DNA of 64,000 nucleotides from Cellulomonas sp. SLBN-39 (GCF_006715865.1 NZ_VFOA01000001.1:1116001-1180000), one strand, 5' to 3'; shown: positions 16,196-29,000, numbered from the stretch's first letter. Translations and numbers: made by a program. The notes: generated by a model from the letters alone, not told the origin.

Positions 16196-16860
16196 CCGCG
16201 CCGGTCCGGGTGCTGCTCGCGGACGACCACGGCGCCGTCCGCGCCGGTCTGCGCCTCATGCTGGAGCAGTCCGGCGTCCTGGAGGTGGTCGGCGAGGCCG
16301 GGGACGGGGACGTCGCCGTCCGTCAGGCGCGCGCCCTGCGCCCGGACGTCGTGCTCATGGACGTGCGCATGCCCGGCACCGACGGCGTCACCGCCACCGC
16401 CACGATCGTCGCCGAGGGCCTCGCCGACGTGGTCGCGCTGACGACGTTCGACCTCGACGAGTACGTCGTCGGCATGGTGCGCGCCGGGGCGGCGGGGTTC
16501 CTGCTGAAGTCCGTCGGTGCGGCCGAGCTCGTGGACGCCGTCCGCCGCGTCGCCGCCGGCGAAGGGGTGCTCGCCCCCGAGGTCACGCGCCGCCTGCTCG
16601 ACGCCGTCGCGGGACGCGGCGGCCTCGTCCCCGCCGCGCAGGCGGCCGTGACCGAGGAGGACCCGCGCCTGGCGGTGCTCACCGCCAGGGAGCGGGACGT
16701 GCTGGGTGGCCTGGGCGAGGGCCTGTCGAACGCGGAGCTGGCCGACCGCCTCGGCGTCTCGCCGACGACCGTGAAGTCGCACGTCAGCCACGTGCTGGCC
16801 AAGCTGGGCGTGCGGTCCCGGCTCCAGGCGGGCGTGCTCGCGCGCGACCTGCTGCCCTGA
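16192..16860 (+). CDS. NarL/FixJ-family response regulator
   Basis: 222 residues. The receiver domain has the acidic pair in LLADDHGAVRAGL, phosphoacceptor Asp57 in VVLMDVRMPG, Thr in ALTTFDLDEYV and Lys in GFLLKSVG. The C-terminal LuxR helix-turn-helix is LTARERDVLGGLGEGLSNAELADRLGVSPTTVKSH in outline. The GTG start overlaps the kinase stop, so the two are translationally coupled and form a pair. The targets are unknown. Confidence 0.95.
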   Translation: MTAPVRVLLADDHGAVRAGLRLMLEQSGVLEVVGEAGDGDVAVRQARALRPDVVLMDVRMPGTDGVTATATIVAEGLADVVALTTFDLDEYVVGMVRAGAAGFLLKSVGAAELVDAVRRVAAGEGVLAPEVTRRLLDAVAGRGGLVPAAQAAVTEEDPRLAVLTARERDVLGGLGEGLSNAELADRLGVSPTTVKSHVSHVLAKLGVRSRLQAGVLARDLLP

Positions 16861-16871
16861 GCGGGGACCGT

Positions 16872-16927
16872 CCGCCGGACCCGGGGTGGCGCCGCCTGTC
16901 GCGGGCGGGCCGGTCCGGGTCCGGCGG
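16872..16927. terminator. Bidirectional terminator-like inverted repeat
   Basis: CCGCCGGACCCGG (16872-16884) and CCGGGTCCGGCGG (16915-16927) form a perfect 13-bp stem between the convergent response regulator and quinone reductase genes. Confidence 0.55.
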
Positions 16928-16938
16928 CGGGAGCGACC

Positions 16939-17796
16939 TCAGGCGAGGATCGCTCGGACCGCGTCGACGAGGGGGGTCGTCGGGCGGCCGATCAGGGTGC
17001 GCAGGGTGTCGGTGGCGTCGGCGAGGTCGCCGCGGGCGATGTCGGCGTCGAGCGTGATGACGAAGCCGACCGTGCCCTCGTCGAGGCCGACGGAGCGCAG
17101 GATCTGCGCGTGCTCGTCGGTGCTCACGGCGCGGTACGTGACGGGCCGGCCGAGGACCTCGGCCGCGGCGGCGGCGAGCTCGTGGTGGGTCCACGCGACG
17201 TCGCCGGACAGCTCGTAGGCCTGGCCGGCGTGGCCGGTGCCCGTGAGGACGGCGACGGCGCCGGCCGCGTAGTCGGCGCGCGTGGCGGAGGCGACGCGGC
17301 CCTCGCCCACCGACGCGACGATCTCGCCGGTCGCGGCGGCCTGCTGGAGGGCCTGGGCGTAGTTCTCGGTGTACCAGTTGTTGCGGAGCACGGTCACGGG
17401 CAGGCCGGACGCGGCGAGCAGCTCCTCGGTGGCCTTGTGCTCGGGCGCGAGCACGAGGTCGGACGTGTCGGCGTGGGCGGCGCTGGTGTAGACGAGGTGC
17501 TGGACACCCGCGGCGACGGCGGCGTCGATGACGACGCGGTGCTGGGCGAGCCGCTGGCCGACCTCGCTGCTGGAGACGAGGAGCACCTTCTCGGCGCCCG
17601 CGAGCGCGGCCGCGACCGTGGCGGGGTCGGTGTAGTCGAGCGTGACGACGCGCACGCCGCGGGCGGCGAGGTCGGCGAGCCGGTCGGTGGAGCGGCCGCC
17701 TGCGACGACGTCGGCGGGGGCGACGCCTGCGTCGAGCAGGCCCTCGACGACGAGACGGCCGAGCTGGCCGGTGGCTCCGGTGACGACGATCGACAT
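16939..17796 (-). CDS. NmrA-like NAD(P)H:quinone oxidoreductase (QorB/YtfG-type)
   Basis: 285 residues. The N-terminal nucleotide motif MSIVVTGATGQLGRLVVEGL is followed by VYTSAAHADTS and VLRNNWYTENY, both characteristic of the YtfG/QOR2 atypical SDR group. These reduce quinones with NADPH in the cytoplasm. ATG 17796 has GAGGAGC upstream; the frame extends 16 codons further without need. It is divergent from an HxlR regulator at 17926, the same arrangement as E. coli ytfG-ytfH, so redox-responsive repression is likely. Confidence 0.9.
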   Translation of the reverse strand: MSIVVTGATGQLGRLVVEGLLDAGVAPADVVAGGRSTDRLADLAARGVRVVTLDYTDPATVAAALAGAEKVLLVSSSEVGQRLAQHRVVIDAAVAAGVQHLVYTSAAHADTSDLVLAPEHKATEELLAASGLPVTVLRNNWYTENYAQALQQAAATGEIVASVGEGRVASATRADYAAGAVAVLTGTGHAGQAYELSGDVAWTHHELAAAAAEVLGRPVTYRAVSTDEHAQILRSVGLDEGTVGFVITLDADIARGDLADATDTLRTLIGRPTTPLVDAVRAILA

Positions 17797-17885
17797 GGGG
17801 TGCTCCTCGGTGGTTCTGCCGGTGCGGACCACCCGCACCGTCACGGGTCAGAACGTGGGGTGCGGCGTAGGCTTTCCCGATCGAC

Positions 17886-17914
17886 GGTGCCCACTTCCTG
17901 GTTGGGTACGCACC
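17886..17914. promoter_or_regulatory. Candidate HxlR operator (imperfect palindrome)
   Basis: GGTGC (17886-17890) and its complement inside CGCACC (17909-17914) flank CCCA and TGGG half sites, between the divergent quinone reductase and HxlR starts. The symmetry is weak; it is proposed because autoregulation from this region is usual for the family. Confidence 0.3.
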
Positions 17915-17925
17915 TGGAGGTGAGC

Positions 17926-18411
17926 ATGGAGGTCACGACGATGCCGCCGCGCGCCGATGTGGCGACGGTCACATCCACGCGCCCGGTGGCCGGGGCTCCG
18001 GGTCCGGACGGCGGTGCGCCCACGCCCACGGCGCTGCAGCAGATGCTGGCCACCCACCACCTGCCGGCGGCGTGCCCGAGCCGGGTGGTGCTCGACCACG
18101 TGACCAGCCGGTGGGGCGTGCTCGTGATCGTCGCGCTCTCGCACGGCGGGATGCGCTGGGGCGAGCTGCGACGGACCGTCGAGGGCGTCAGCGAGAAGAT
18201 GCTCGCGCAGACGCTACGGACCCTGGAGGCGGACGGGTTCGTGGACCGCACCGTGGCCGCGACCGTGCCGCCGCGCGTGGACTACGCGCTCACGCCGCTC
18301 GGCCACGAGCTGGCCGCGCACCTGCTGCCGCTCATGGGCTGGATCGTGGACCACGCGGACGCGATCGTCGCCGGCCGCGCCACCGGCACCCGCCCGGGCA
18401 CCGCCCCCTGA
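17926..18411 (+). CDS. HxlR-family transcriptional regulator
   Basis: 161 residues. After a Pro/Ala-rich lead, the HxlR winged helix has ACPSRVVLDHVTSRWGVLVI, LRRTVEGVSEKMLAQTLRTL and PPRVDYALTPLG. The Cys (about residue 50) before the first helix is the position used for redox sensing in the QorR/YtfH-type members. The start is ATG 17926 with CTGGAGG upstream; a much longer upstream frame is only the shadow of the quinone reductase gene. It probably represses that divergent gene until quinones or thiol oxidants are present (inferred). Confidence 0.9.
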   Translation: MEVTTMPPRADVATVTSTRPVAGAPGPDGGAPTPTALQQMLATHHLPAACPSRVVLDHVTSRWGVLVIVALSHGGMRWGELRRTVEGVSEKMLAQTLRTLEADGFVDRTVAATVPPRVDYALTPLGHELAAHLLPLMGWIVDHADAIVAGRATGTRPGTAP

Positions 18412-18473
18412 CACCGCGCCCGGCACCGCACTCGACGGGCGGGACGGGCGTCCAGCGGGTAGGAAAGTGCGGC

Positions 18474-19505
18474 ATGGTGCGCGTCGGTCTCCACTCCTCC
18501 CACGAGCAGGTCCATCCCTCGGCCCTGCTCTCCACCGTCCAGCTCGCCGAGCAGCGTGGCTTCGACGCCGCGATGTGCTCGGACCACTGGGCCCCCTGGT
18601 CGGCCACGCAGGGGCACTCCGGGTTCGCCTGGACGTGGCTCGGTGCGGCGATGGCGACGACGTCGCTGCCGTTCGGGGTCGTCAACGCCCCCGGGCAGCG
18701 GTACCACCCGGCGATCATCGCCCAGGCGGCGGCGACGCTGGCCGCGATGCACCCGGGGCGGTTCTGGGTCGCGCTCGGCTCGGGCGAGAACATGAACGAG
18801 CACATCACCGGCGACGGGTGGCCCGCCAAGCACGTGCGTGACGCCCGGCTCGTGGAGTGCGTCGAGATCATCCGGGCGCTGCTGGCCGGCGAGGAGGTCA
18901 CCTACGAGGGCCTCGTGCGCGTGGACCGCGCCAAGCTGTGGACGCTGCCGGACGTCGCGCCGCTGCTGATCGGTCCCGCGGTCACCGCGACGACCGCGGC
19001 GGCGCACGCGCGCTGGGCGGACGGGCTGGTCACGGTCAACCAGGACCCGGCCGCGCTGCGGGCCGTGGTCGACGCGTACCGGGACGCGGGCGGGCGGGGC
19101 GAGATCGCGCTGCAGGTGCACGTGGCGTACGCGCCGGACCCCGACGAGGCGTTCCGGATCGCGCGCGAGCAGTGGGCGGGCAACGCGGTGGGACCGCCGG
19201 TGGCGTGGGACCTGGACACCCCGGAGGCGTTCGACCAGATCGCGCCGAAGGTGTCCGAGGACGTGATCCGCTCGTCGGTGCTGGTCGACCACGAGCCGGC
19301 GCGGCTGGCCGAGCGCGTCGCCGCGCTGGTGGAGATCGGCTTCGACGCGGTGTACCTGCACCAGGTCGTCACGGACGTCGTGCCGTCGGACGAGAAGCAC
19401 CCCGACGCGGCCCCGACGAGCACGCCCCGTTCGGCGTCGCTCGAGGCGTTCGTGGACGTCGCCGCGGAGCACCTGCTGCCCGTGCTGCGGGAGGTGCGCG
19501 CGTGA
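18474..19505 (+). CDS. LLM-class flavin-dependent oxidoreductase (TIGR03885-like)
   Basis: 343 residues, luciferase-like TIM barrel: MCSDHWAPWSATQGHSGFAW, VALGSGENMNEHITGDGWP and VDRAKLWTLP. The sequence and its coupling to an alpha-amylase gene resemble the TIGR03885 group, thought to use FMN rather than F420; the reaction is unknown. ATG 18474 follows AGGAAAG; the longer frame upstream overlaps hxlR in another phase. Its stop overlaps the GTG of the amylase gene (GTGA), so the two are coupled. Confidence 0.9.
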   Translation: MVRVGLHSSHEQVHPSALLSTVQLAEQRGFDAAMCSDHWAPWSATQGHSGFAWTWLGAAMATTSLPFGVVNAPGQRYHPAIIAQAAATLAAMHPGRFWVALGSGENMNEHITGDGWPAKHVRDARLVECVEIIRALLAGEEVTYEGLVRVDRAKLWTLPDVAPLLIGPAVTATTAAAHARWADGLVTVNQDPAALRAVVDAYRDAGGRGEIALQVHVAYAPDPDEAFRIAREQWAGNAVGPPVAWDLDTPEAFDQIAPKVSEDVIRSSVLVDHEPARLAERVAALVEIGFDAVYLHQVVTDVVPSDEKHPDAAPTSTPRSASLEAFVDVAAEHLLPVLREVRA

Positions 19506-21196
19506 GGATCCGCGACACCGGCGACCTGTGGTGGAAGAACGCGGTCGTGTACTGCCTGGACGTCGAGACGTACATGGACTGGGACGACGACGGGGTCGGC
19601 GACCTGCCGGGCCTCGTGCAGCGCATCGACCACCTCGCCGAGCTCGGCGTGACGTGCCTGTGGCTGATGCCGTTCTACCCGACGGCCGACAAGGACGACG
19701 GGTACGACATCACCGACTACTACGGCGTCGACCCGCGCCTGGGCGACGCCGGCGACCTCGTCGAGCTGATCCGCACCGCGAAGGACCGCGGGATCCGGGT
19801 CATCGCGGACCTCGTCGTCAACCACACGTCCGACAAGCACCCGTGGTTCCGCTCGGCCCGCCGCTCGAAGGACTCCCCGTACCGCGACTGGTACGTGTGG
19901 CGGGAGGACCCGCCGCCGGACACGAAGGACGAGGTCGTCTTCCCCGACAAGGAGGACGGCATCTGGACGTACGACGAGCAGGCGGGCGCCTGGTACCGGC
20001 ACCGGTTCTACCGGCACCAGCCGGACCTGAACACCGCCAACCCGAAGGTCCGGGACGCGGTCGTCAAGATGGTCGGCTACTGGGCGGAGCTGGGGCTGTC
20101 GGGGTTCCGGGTCGACGCCGTGCCGTTCTTCCTCGCCGACGTCGCCGACGACCCCGACGACGCGATCGAGCACCCGCACGAGTTCCTGCAGGACCTGCGG
20201 GCGTTCCTGTCCCGCCGGGTCGGGGACTCGATCCTCATGGGCGAGGTCAACCTGCCCTACGACGAGCAGCGGCTGTTCTTCGGCGACCACGACCACGACG
20301 GCGACCACGAGGGCGAGGAGCTGAACCTGCAGTTCGACTTCGTCCTCATGCAGCAGATGTACCTGGCGCTGGCCCGCCAGGACGCCGGCCCGGTCGCCGC
20401 GACGCTGGCCGCGCGGCCGGCGATCCCCCGCGACGCGCAGTGGGCGACGTTCGTGCGCAACCACGACGAGCTCACGCTCGACAAGCTCACCGACGACGAG
20501 CGCGCCGAGGTGTTCGCCGCGTTCGGCCCCGACGAGGACCACCAGCTGTACGGGCGGGGCCTGCGCCGCCGGCTGCCGCCGATGCTCGACGGCGACCCGC
20601 GGCGGGTGCGGATGGTCTACTCCCTGCTCTTCGCGCTGCCCGGCACCCCGGTGCTGTTCTACGGCGAGGAGATCGGCATGGGCGAGAACCTCGCCGCCGA
20701 GGGCCGCCTCGCGGTGCGCACCCCCATGCAGTGGACCGCGGGCAAGAACGGCGGGTTCTCCGCCGCGGCGCCGTCCCGGCTGTCCGGGCCCGTCGTCGAG
20801 GGCGCCTACGGACCCGCGCACGTCAACGTGTCCGACCAGCGGCGCGACCCCGCGTCGCTGCTGTCGTTCGTGCAGCTGCTGGCCCGCCGGTACCGCGAGT
20901 GCCCCGAGCTGGGGTGGACCGAGCGCGCCGAGATCCTCGACCAGCCGCACGCGTCCGTGCTCGCGCACCGATCGACCTGGCAGGACGCGTCGACGGTGCT
21001 GCTGCACAACCTGGGCCCCGAGTCGGTGACCGTCCCGCTGCACCTGCCCGACACCGACGAGCGGTGCCGCCTCGTGGACCTGCTGCAGGACGACGAGCAC
21101 CACCCCGACGCCCACGGCCGCCTCGACGTCGAGCTCGACGGGTACGGGTACCGCTGGCTGCGGGTCGTGCACCCGGACTCCCGCCGCCTGCTCTGA
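19502..21196 (+). CDS. GH13 alpha-amylase family protein (trehalose-synthase-like)
   Basis: 564 residues. The N-terminus WWKNAVVYCLDVETYMDWD matches the TreS-like branch of GH13. Catalytic residues are visible: nucleophile Asp205 in GFRVDAVPF, acid/base Glu248 in LMGEVNLP, and Asp322 in VRNHDELTLD. IADLVVNHTS is the region I motif. TreS enzymes isomerise maltose and trehalose; this shorter branch could act on trehalose or alpha-glucosides. There is no signal peptide, so it is cytoplasmic. It is translationally coupled to the LLM gene and followed by a long stem-loop. Confidence 0.92.
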   Translation: MRIRDTGDLWWKNAVVYCLDVETYMDWDDDGVGDLPGLVQRIDHLAELGVTCLWLMPFYPTADKDDGYDITDYYGVDPRLGDAGDLVELIRTAKDRGIRVIADLVVNHTSDKHPWFRSARRSKDSPYRDWYVWREDPPPDTKDEVVFPDKEDGIWTYDEQAGAWYRHRFYRHQPDLNTANPKVRDAVVKMVGYWAELGLSGFRVDAVPFFLADVADDPDDAIEHPHEFLQDLRAFLSRRVGDSILMGEVNLPYDEQRLFFGDHDHDGDHEGEELNLQFDFVLMQQMYLALARQDAGPVAATLAARPAIPRDAQWATFVRNHDELTLDKLTDDERAEVFAAFGPDEDHQLYGRGLRRRLPPMLDGDPRRVRMVYSLLFALPGTPVLFYGEEIGMGENLAAEGRLAVRTPMQWTAGKNGGFSAAAPSRLSGPVVEGAYGPAHVNVSDQRRDPASLLSFVQLLARRYRECPELGWTERAEILDQPHASVLAHRSTWQDASTVLLHNLGPESVTVPLHLPDTDERCRLVDLLQDDEHHPDAHGRLDVELDGYGYRWLRVVHPDSRRLL

Positions 21197-21203
21197 CCCA
21201 CCC

Positions 21204-21248
21204 GGTATCTCCTCGGCAGGTGGGCGCTCCTCCTGCCGAGGGGATACC
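21204..21248 (+). terminator. Long stem-loop between amylase and LuxR genes
   Basis: Arms 21204-21220 and 21232-21248 (17 nt each) pair fully apart from one T/G position, which is a wobble in RNA; the loop is 11 nt. It lies 8 bp after the amylase stop and 24 bp before the LuxR start. It is a strong factor-independent terminator candidate without a U-tract, but could also serve as an operator for the regulator gene. Confidence 0.6.
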
Positions 21249-21271
21249 ACCAGGGGGACGGAGGGCCGGGC

Positions 21272-21877
21272 ATGGACGCCGCAGACGTCCTGGTCGTCGA
21301 CGACGCGACGCTCGCACGCAGCTGCCTCGTCGAGGTCGTGCGCGGCTCGCCGTGCGTGGGCACCGTGCGCGCGTGCGCGCCCCGCCCCGACCCGCTCGCC
21401 GCCGGCCTGCCGGACCTGCTCGTCGTGCGGCCCGCCGCGGACCCGCTCGCCGCGCGGCGCCTGCTCGCCCTGTGGGCCGGGGCTCCGCTCGTCCTGCTCG
21501 TCGACGACGCCGTCGACGAGCCCGGTGCCACCGCCCGACCGACCGACGGGCCGTGGGTGCGCGTGCTCGGCACGCACGCCGACGCGGACGACCTGCGCGC
21601 CGCCGTGTGCGCCGCGCTCGGGCACCGCAGCGCTCCGGCGGTGGCGCCCACCCACCTGACGCCCCGCGAGCGCGAGGTCATGCGCCTGCTCGGCGACGGC
21701 CTGACGAACCGGGAGATCGCCCGCCTGCTCGTGCTGGAGGAGCGGACGGTGAAGAACCACGTGCACAACCTGCTGCGCAAGCTCGGGGTGCGGCACCGCG
21801 GCGAGGCCGCCGCACTCCTCGACGGCGCCGCCGTGCCGCCCGTCGCGCACCTGCACGCGGTCGCGCACCACCGCTGA
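21272..21877 (+). CDS. Orphan LuxR-type regulator with a degenerate receiver domain
   Basis: 201 residues. The N-terminus (DVLVVDDATLARSCLVEVV) resembles a receiver, but the phosphoacceptor position after beta3 (PDLLVVRPAADP) has no Asp, so phosphorylation is unlikely. The C-terminus is a complete LuxR helix-turn-helix: LTPREREVMRLLGDGLTNREIA, then ERTVKNHVHNLLRKLGV. No kinase is adjacent. It stands directly before, and in the same direction as, the lanthipeptide-like genes at 22000-26281. The phased direct repeats just upstream of them fit a LuxR binding site, so it is the likely pathway activator. It may respond to a ligand instead of a phosphate. Confidence 0.88.
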   Translation: MDAADVLVVDDATLARSCLVEVVRGSPCVGTVRACAPRPDPLAAGLPDLLVVRPAADPLAARRLLALWAGAPLVLLVDDAVDEPGATARPTDGPWVRVLGTHADADDLRAAVCAALGHRSAPAVAPTHLTPREREVMRLLGDGLTNREIARLLVLEERTVKNHVHNLLRKLGVRHRGEAAALLDGAAVPPVAHLHAVAHHR

Positions 21878-21880
21878 GGC

Positions 21881-21978
21881 GGTCCTTTTCTGGTCCTTTT
21901 TCGGGCCCGGTCTGGGCCTGCCGGCCCGGGTGGCGGCGTCCCTAGCGTCGTGACGGGAGGCCCGCACCGGTGCGGGCC
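21881..21978 (+). promoter_or_regulatory. Promoter region of the lanthipeptide-like operon: direct repeats, -10 box, palindrome
   Basis: GGTCCTTTT occurs at 21881-21889 and again at 21892-21900, 11 bp apart and so on the same DNA face. A TAGCGT -10 box is at 21943-21948 with no recognisable -35, as expected for an activator-dependent promoter. Between the -10 and the ribosome site is a perfect 20-bp palindrome, GGCCCGCACCGGTGCGGGCC (21959-21978). It could be a second operator or a hairpin in the 5' leader. Confidence 0.6.
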
Positions 21979-21999
21979 GCTGGGGAGAGCGAGGACGCC

Positions 22000-22688
22000 A
22001 TGACGTTCCGGTACAAGGACCTGCTGGTCACCGTGCTGCCGCCGGGGCTGCGGGCGGCCGACTGCACGAACGACTCGGTGTGCGGGGGTGCGTGCAGCAA
22101 CCAGCACTCCGACTGTCCCGGCGGGTGCAGCAACGCCGCGAGCGACTTCCACACCACGGGCTGCAACGACTGGCGGATCAACCCCGCGGACTTCCGCGAG
22201 CTGCAGGTGCTGCTGCGGCACGCGAGCGAGCAGGTCGACCTCGTGCAGGCCGCCGGGCGCGACCCCGCGGCCGGGCTGCCGCAGGACGCCGAGGAGCGCG
22301 AGCTGCTCGCCGCGCAGGTCGAGGAGTCCGTCGCGGTGCTGCAGGAGGTCGGCGAGGCGGACCGCGTGGAGGGGTTCGCCGGGGCGTTCCGGGTCCGGGA
22401 CCTGCTGGTCTCGGTGCTGCCGGGGGTCGGCGCGCTCTGCGACGGCGGCACCAGCTCGTGCCCGGGCGGGTGCAGCGGCTCGTCGACGAAGTTCCCGCGG
22501 GACCCCGCCGAGGCGGTCGTGCTGCCGCCGATCGAGCAGGTGCACGCGCTGCTGCAGTACGCGCTTGCGCGCACCGAGGCGGCGATGGCGGAGCGCTCGG
22601 CGGCGCTGACCTCCCGCGAGCAGGCCGAGGGCCTGACCGGGCGGCTCAAGGGCCTGGCCGAGGACCTGCGCACCGGGGCCACGGCGCC

Positions 22689-22692
<4 letters not shown>
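22000..22692 (+). CDS. Cys-rich protein with two leader-plus-core-like modules (candidate RiPP substrate)
   Basis: 230 residues, no family recognised. Two copies of a module are present. Each starts with F-R-x-[KR]-D-L-L-V-[ST]-V-L-P (residues 3-14 and 130-141), continues with a Gly/Ser/Thr/Cys stretch containing CPGGCS (39-44 and 154-159), and ends with a helical, Gln/Glu/Leu-rich segment. Cys are at 22, 28, 32, 39, 43, 55, 147, 154 and 158, surrounded by many Ser/Thr, the residues a lanthipeptide synthetase would dehydrate. No signal peptide. The ATG at 22000 follows GAGAGCGAGGA. Its stop overlaps the HopA1-like gene start (GTGA), so it is made in step with the modification enzymes. Precursor status is an inference; it could instead be a Cys-rich scaffold. 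Confidence 0.8.
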
Positions 22693-27326
<4,634 letters not shown>

Positions 27327-27530
27327 GCGTCCTCCTCAGGGGATGTCCGCCGGCGGGCGGCGGAGGTTCCGCACGGGCGACGTGCCCGTGCGGGCGGTCG
27401 GGCGGGGTGGTCGGGCGTCGACGGGTCGCGGCCGCACCGGCCGGCACCGACCGACGCGGCCGGTCGCCGACGCACCGGGCAGCCACGGTCCGGCGGGCGC
27501 GCCACGGTCAGGGCCCGGCGGGGCCCGGCG

Positions 27531-27608
27531 TGCGTGCCTGTCGTGGGTGCCTGTCGTGCGTGCCAGGCGTGCGTTCCAGGCGTGCGTGCCGGGTGTGCGT
27601 GCCAGGCG
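27531..27608. repeat. Six tandem copies of a 13-bp unit
   Basis: Units start at 27531, 27544, 27557, 27570, 27583 and 27596, consensus TGCGTGCCAGGCG; copies differ at up to three positions. Thirteen is not a multiple of three, so the array is unlikely to be coding. It abuts the stop codon of the candidate peptide at 27609-27740. Confidence 0.9.
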
Positions 27609-27740
27609 TCAGCGACGACGACCGGGGTCGACGGTCGGGCCCGAGGGGCGGACCGGTCGTCGACGGCGGGCGACGGGCGGGTCGGGGACGACCGTGCAGA
27701 TGCCCTCGGGGACGCGCGTCGGTGCGGCGGTCGTGCTCAT
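27609..27740 (-). CDS. Candidate 43-residue peptide
   Basis: ATG 27740 is preceded by a good ribosome site (AGGGGG, 7-8 nt upstream). The product starts MSTTAAPTRVPEGICTVV and continues with Pro/Arg-rich sequence, with one Cys. It is not recognised. It lies upstream of, and in the same direction as, the VDP-repeat protein gene. The basic tail could equally be chance coding in GC-rich DNA. Confidence 0.35.
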   Translation of the reverse strand: MSTTAAPTRVPEGICTVVPDPPVARRRRPVRPSGPTVDPGRRR

Positions 27741-27999
27741 GGCGCCACCCCCTGCGCGTCGGTTCCGTCCGGTACGCACCAGTCTCTGTCACGCATCCGC
27801 GACAGATGGGGGACGGACGTCCTGGACGGCCGTCCTGGTGACGCAGACCACCCGCCGCGGACCCCGGGCGACCGGACCCGGACCCGGGGACCGAAAGGTT
27901 TCAGGGGCCGGACGCTCGACACGCGCCCAGGTTCGTCGCGTAGCGTGCGCAGGTCCGCCGCCCCTGATCGGGCGGGACCTGAGATCGACGGAGGACCCC

Positions 28000-28986
28000 G
28001 TGCGCCGCACGACCACCGCCCGAACGACCGCGCGTCGCGTCGCCGCCGCCGCGCTCGCCCTCACCGTGGGCGTGACGCTCGCGGCGTGCGGCGGCGCCAG
28101 CGGCGAGGCCGAGCCGACCGCGTCGGCCACCGCCACCGACGACGCCTCCGTCTCCCAGGACGCGGAGCCTACGGCCGAGGACGTCGCGCTCCTCGAGGCC
28201 GTCGAGATCACCGGCGACGCGGGCGCCAAGCCCACCGTCGAGCTCCCCGAGACGCCGTTCGAGGTCACCGCACCCGTGGCCCGCCTGGTCGCCGAGGGCG
28301 ACGGCGACGCGGTCGAGATCGGCGACCTGCTCTCCATGCAGACCACCGGCATCTCCGGCGCCGACGGCTCCGACCTCGGCTCCACCTACGACGGCGGCAC
28401 GCCGGAGTCGGTCGAGCTGACCGAGGCCACGCTGTTCGCGACGCTCTTCGAGGCCCTGCAGGGCGCGAAGATCGGTGCGCGCGTGGTGTTCGCGGTGCCG
28501 CAGGACGGCGGCGCGGTCGTGGCCGTGGCCGACCTCGTCGGCGCCACCAAGGTGCTCGAGCGCGCCGAGGGCGAGGCCGTGGCCCCCGCCGACGGCCTGC
28601 CGACCGTCACCCTCGCGGACGACGGTGCGCCGTCGATCGAGGCCGCCGACGGCGACGCCCCGACCGAGCTCGTCGTGCAGCCCCTCATCGAGGGCGACGG
28701 CGCGACGGTCGAGGAGGGCCAGAACGTCATCGTGAAGTACACCGGCTGGCTCTGGGACGGCACGCAGTTCGACTCGTCGTGGGAGAGCGGCAGCACGTTC
28801 ACCGTCGCCGGCGTGGGCGCCGCGCAGGTCATCGACGGCTGGAACGAGGGCCTCGTCGGGCAGAAGGTCGGCAGCCAGGTGCTGCTCGTCGTGCCGCCGG
28901 ACAAGGGCTACGGGGACGCCGAGCAGGGCACCATCCCCGCCAACTCGACGCTGGTGTTCGTCGTCGACGTGCTCGCCGCCAGCTGA
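28000..28986 (+). CDS. FKBP-type peptidyl-prolyl isomerase lipoprotein
   Basis: 328 residues. The signal peptide has a lipobox (VTLAACGG), so the protein is anchored outside the membrane. The C-terminal FKBP domain is clear: VIVKYTGWLWDGTQFDSSW, AQVIDGWNEGLVGQKVGSQVLL in outline, PPDKGYGD and IPANSTLVFVVDVL. The first half looks like a second, degenerate FKBP-like domain (LLSMQTTGISGADGSDLGST, GARVVFAVP). It should catalyse prolyl isomerisation during folding of exported proteins. The start is GTG 28000 with GGAGGA upstream, and a TAGCGT -10 box is at 27941. Confidence 0.93.
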   Translation: MRRTTTARTTARRVAAAALALTVGVTLAACGGASGEAEPTASATATDDASVSQDAEPTAEDVALLEAVEITGDAGAKPTVELPETPFEVTAPVARLVAEGDGDAVEIGDLLSMQTTGISGADGSDLGSTYDGGTPESVELTEATLFATLFEALQGAKIGARVVFAVPQDGGAVVAVADLVGATKVLERAEGEAVAPADGLPTVTLADDGAPSIEAADGDAPTELVVQPLIEGDGATVEEGQNVIVKYTGWLWDGTQFDSSWESGSTFTVAGVGAAQVIDGWNEGLVGQKVGSQVLLVVPPDKGYGDAEQGTIPANSTLVFVVDVLAAS

Positions 28987-29000
28987 CCGCAGCACCACCG

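Larger units (their letters stand above)
27327..27999. other. Sparse intergenic region between divergent genes
   Basis: 673 bp between the divergent VDP-repeat and FKBP genes. It holds a doubled 10-mer GGGCCCGGCG (27511-27530), a 13-bp tandem repeat, one possible 43-residue peptide gene on the minus strand, and a TAGCGT -10 box for the FKBP gene (27941-27946). The other short open frames are GC-driven and lack ribosome sites. Confidence 0.6.

Noticed and set aside
18902..21967. 1021-codon minus-strand frame opposite the LLM and amylase genes
   Set aside because: No recognisable domain; the plus strand carries complete catalytic motifs.
27531..27608. CRISPR array or phage attachment site
   Set aside because: The units are only 13 bp and contiguous, with no spacers, cas genes, integrase or tRNA nearby.
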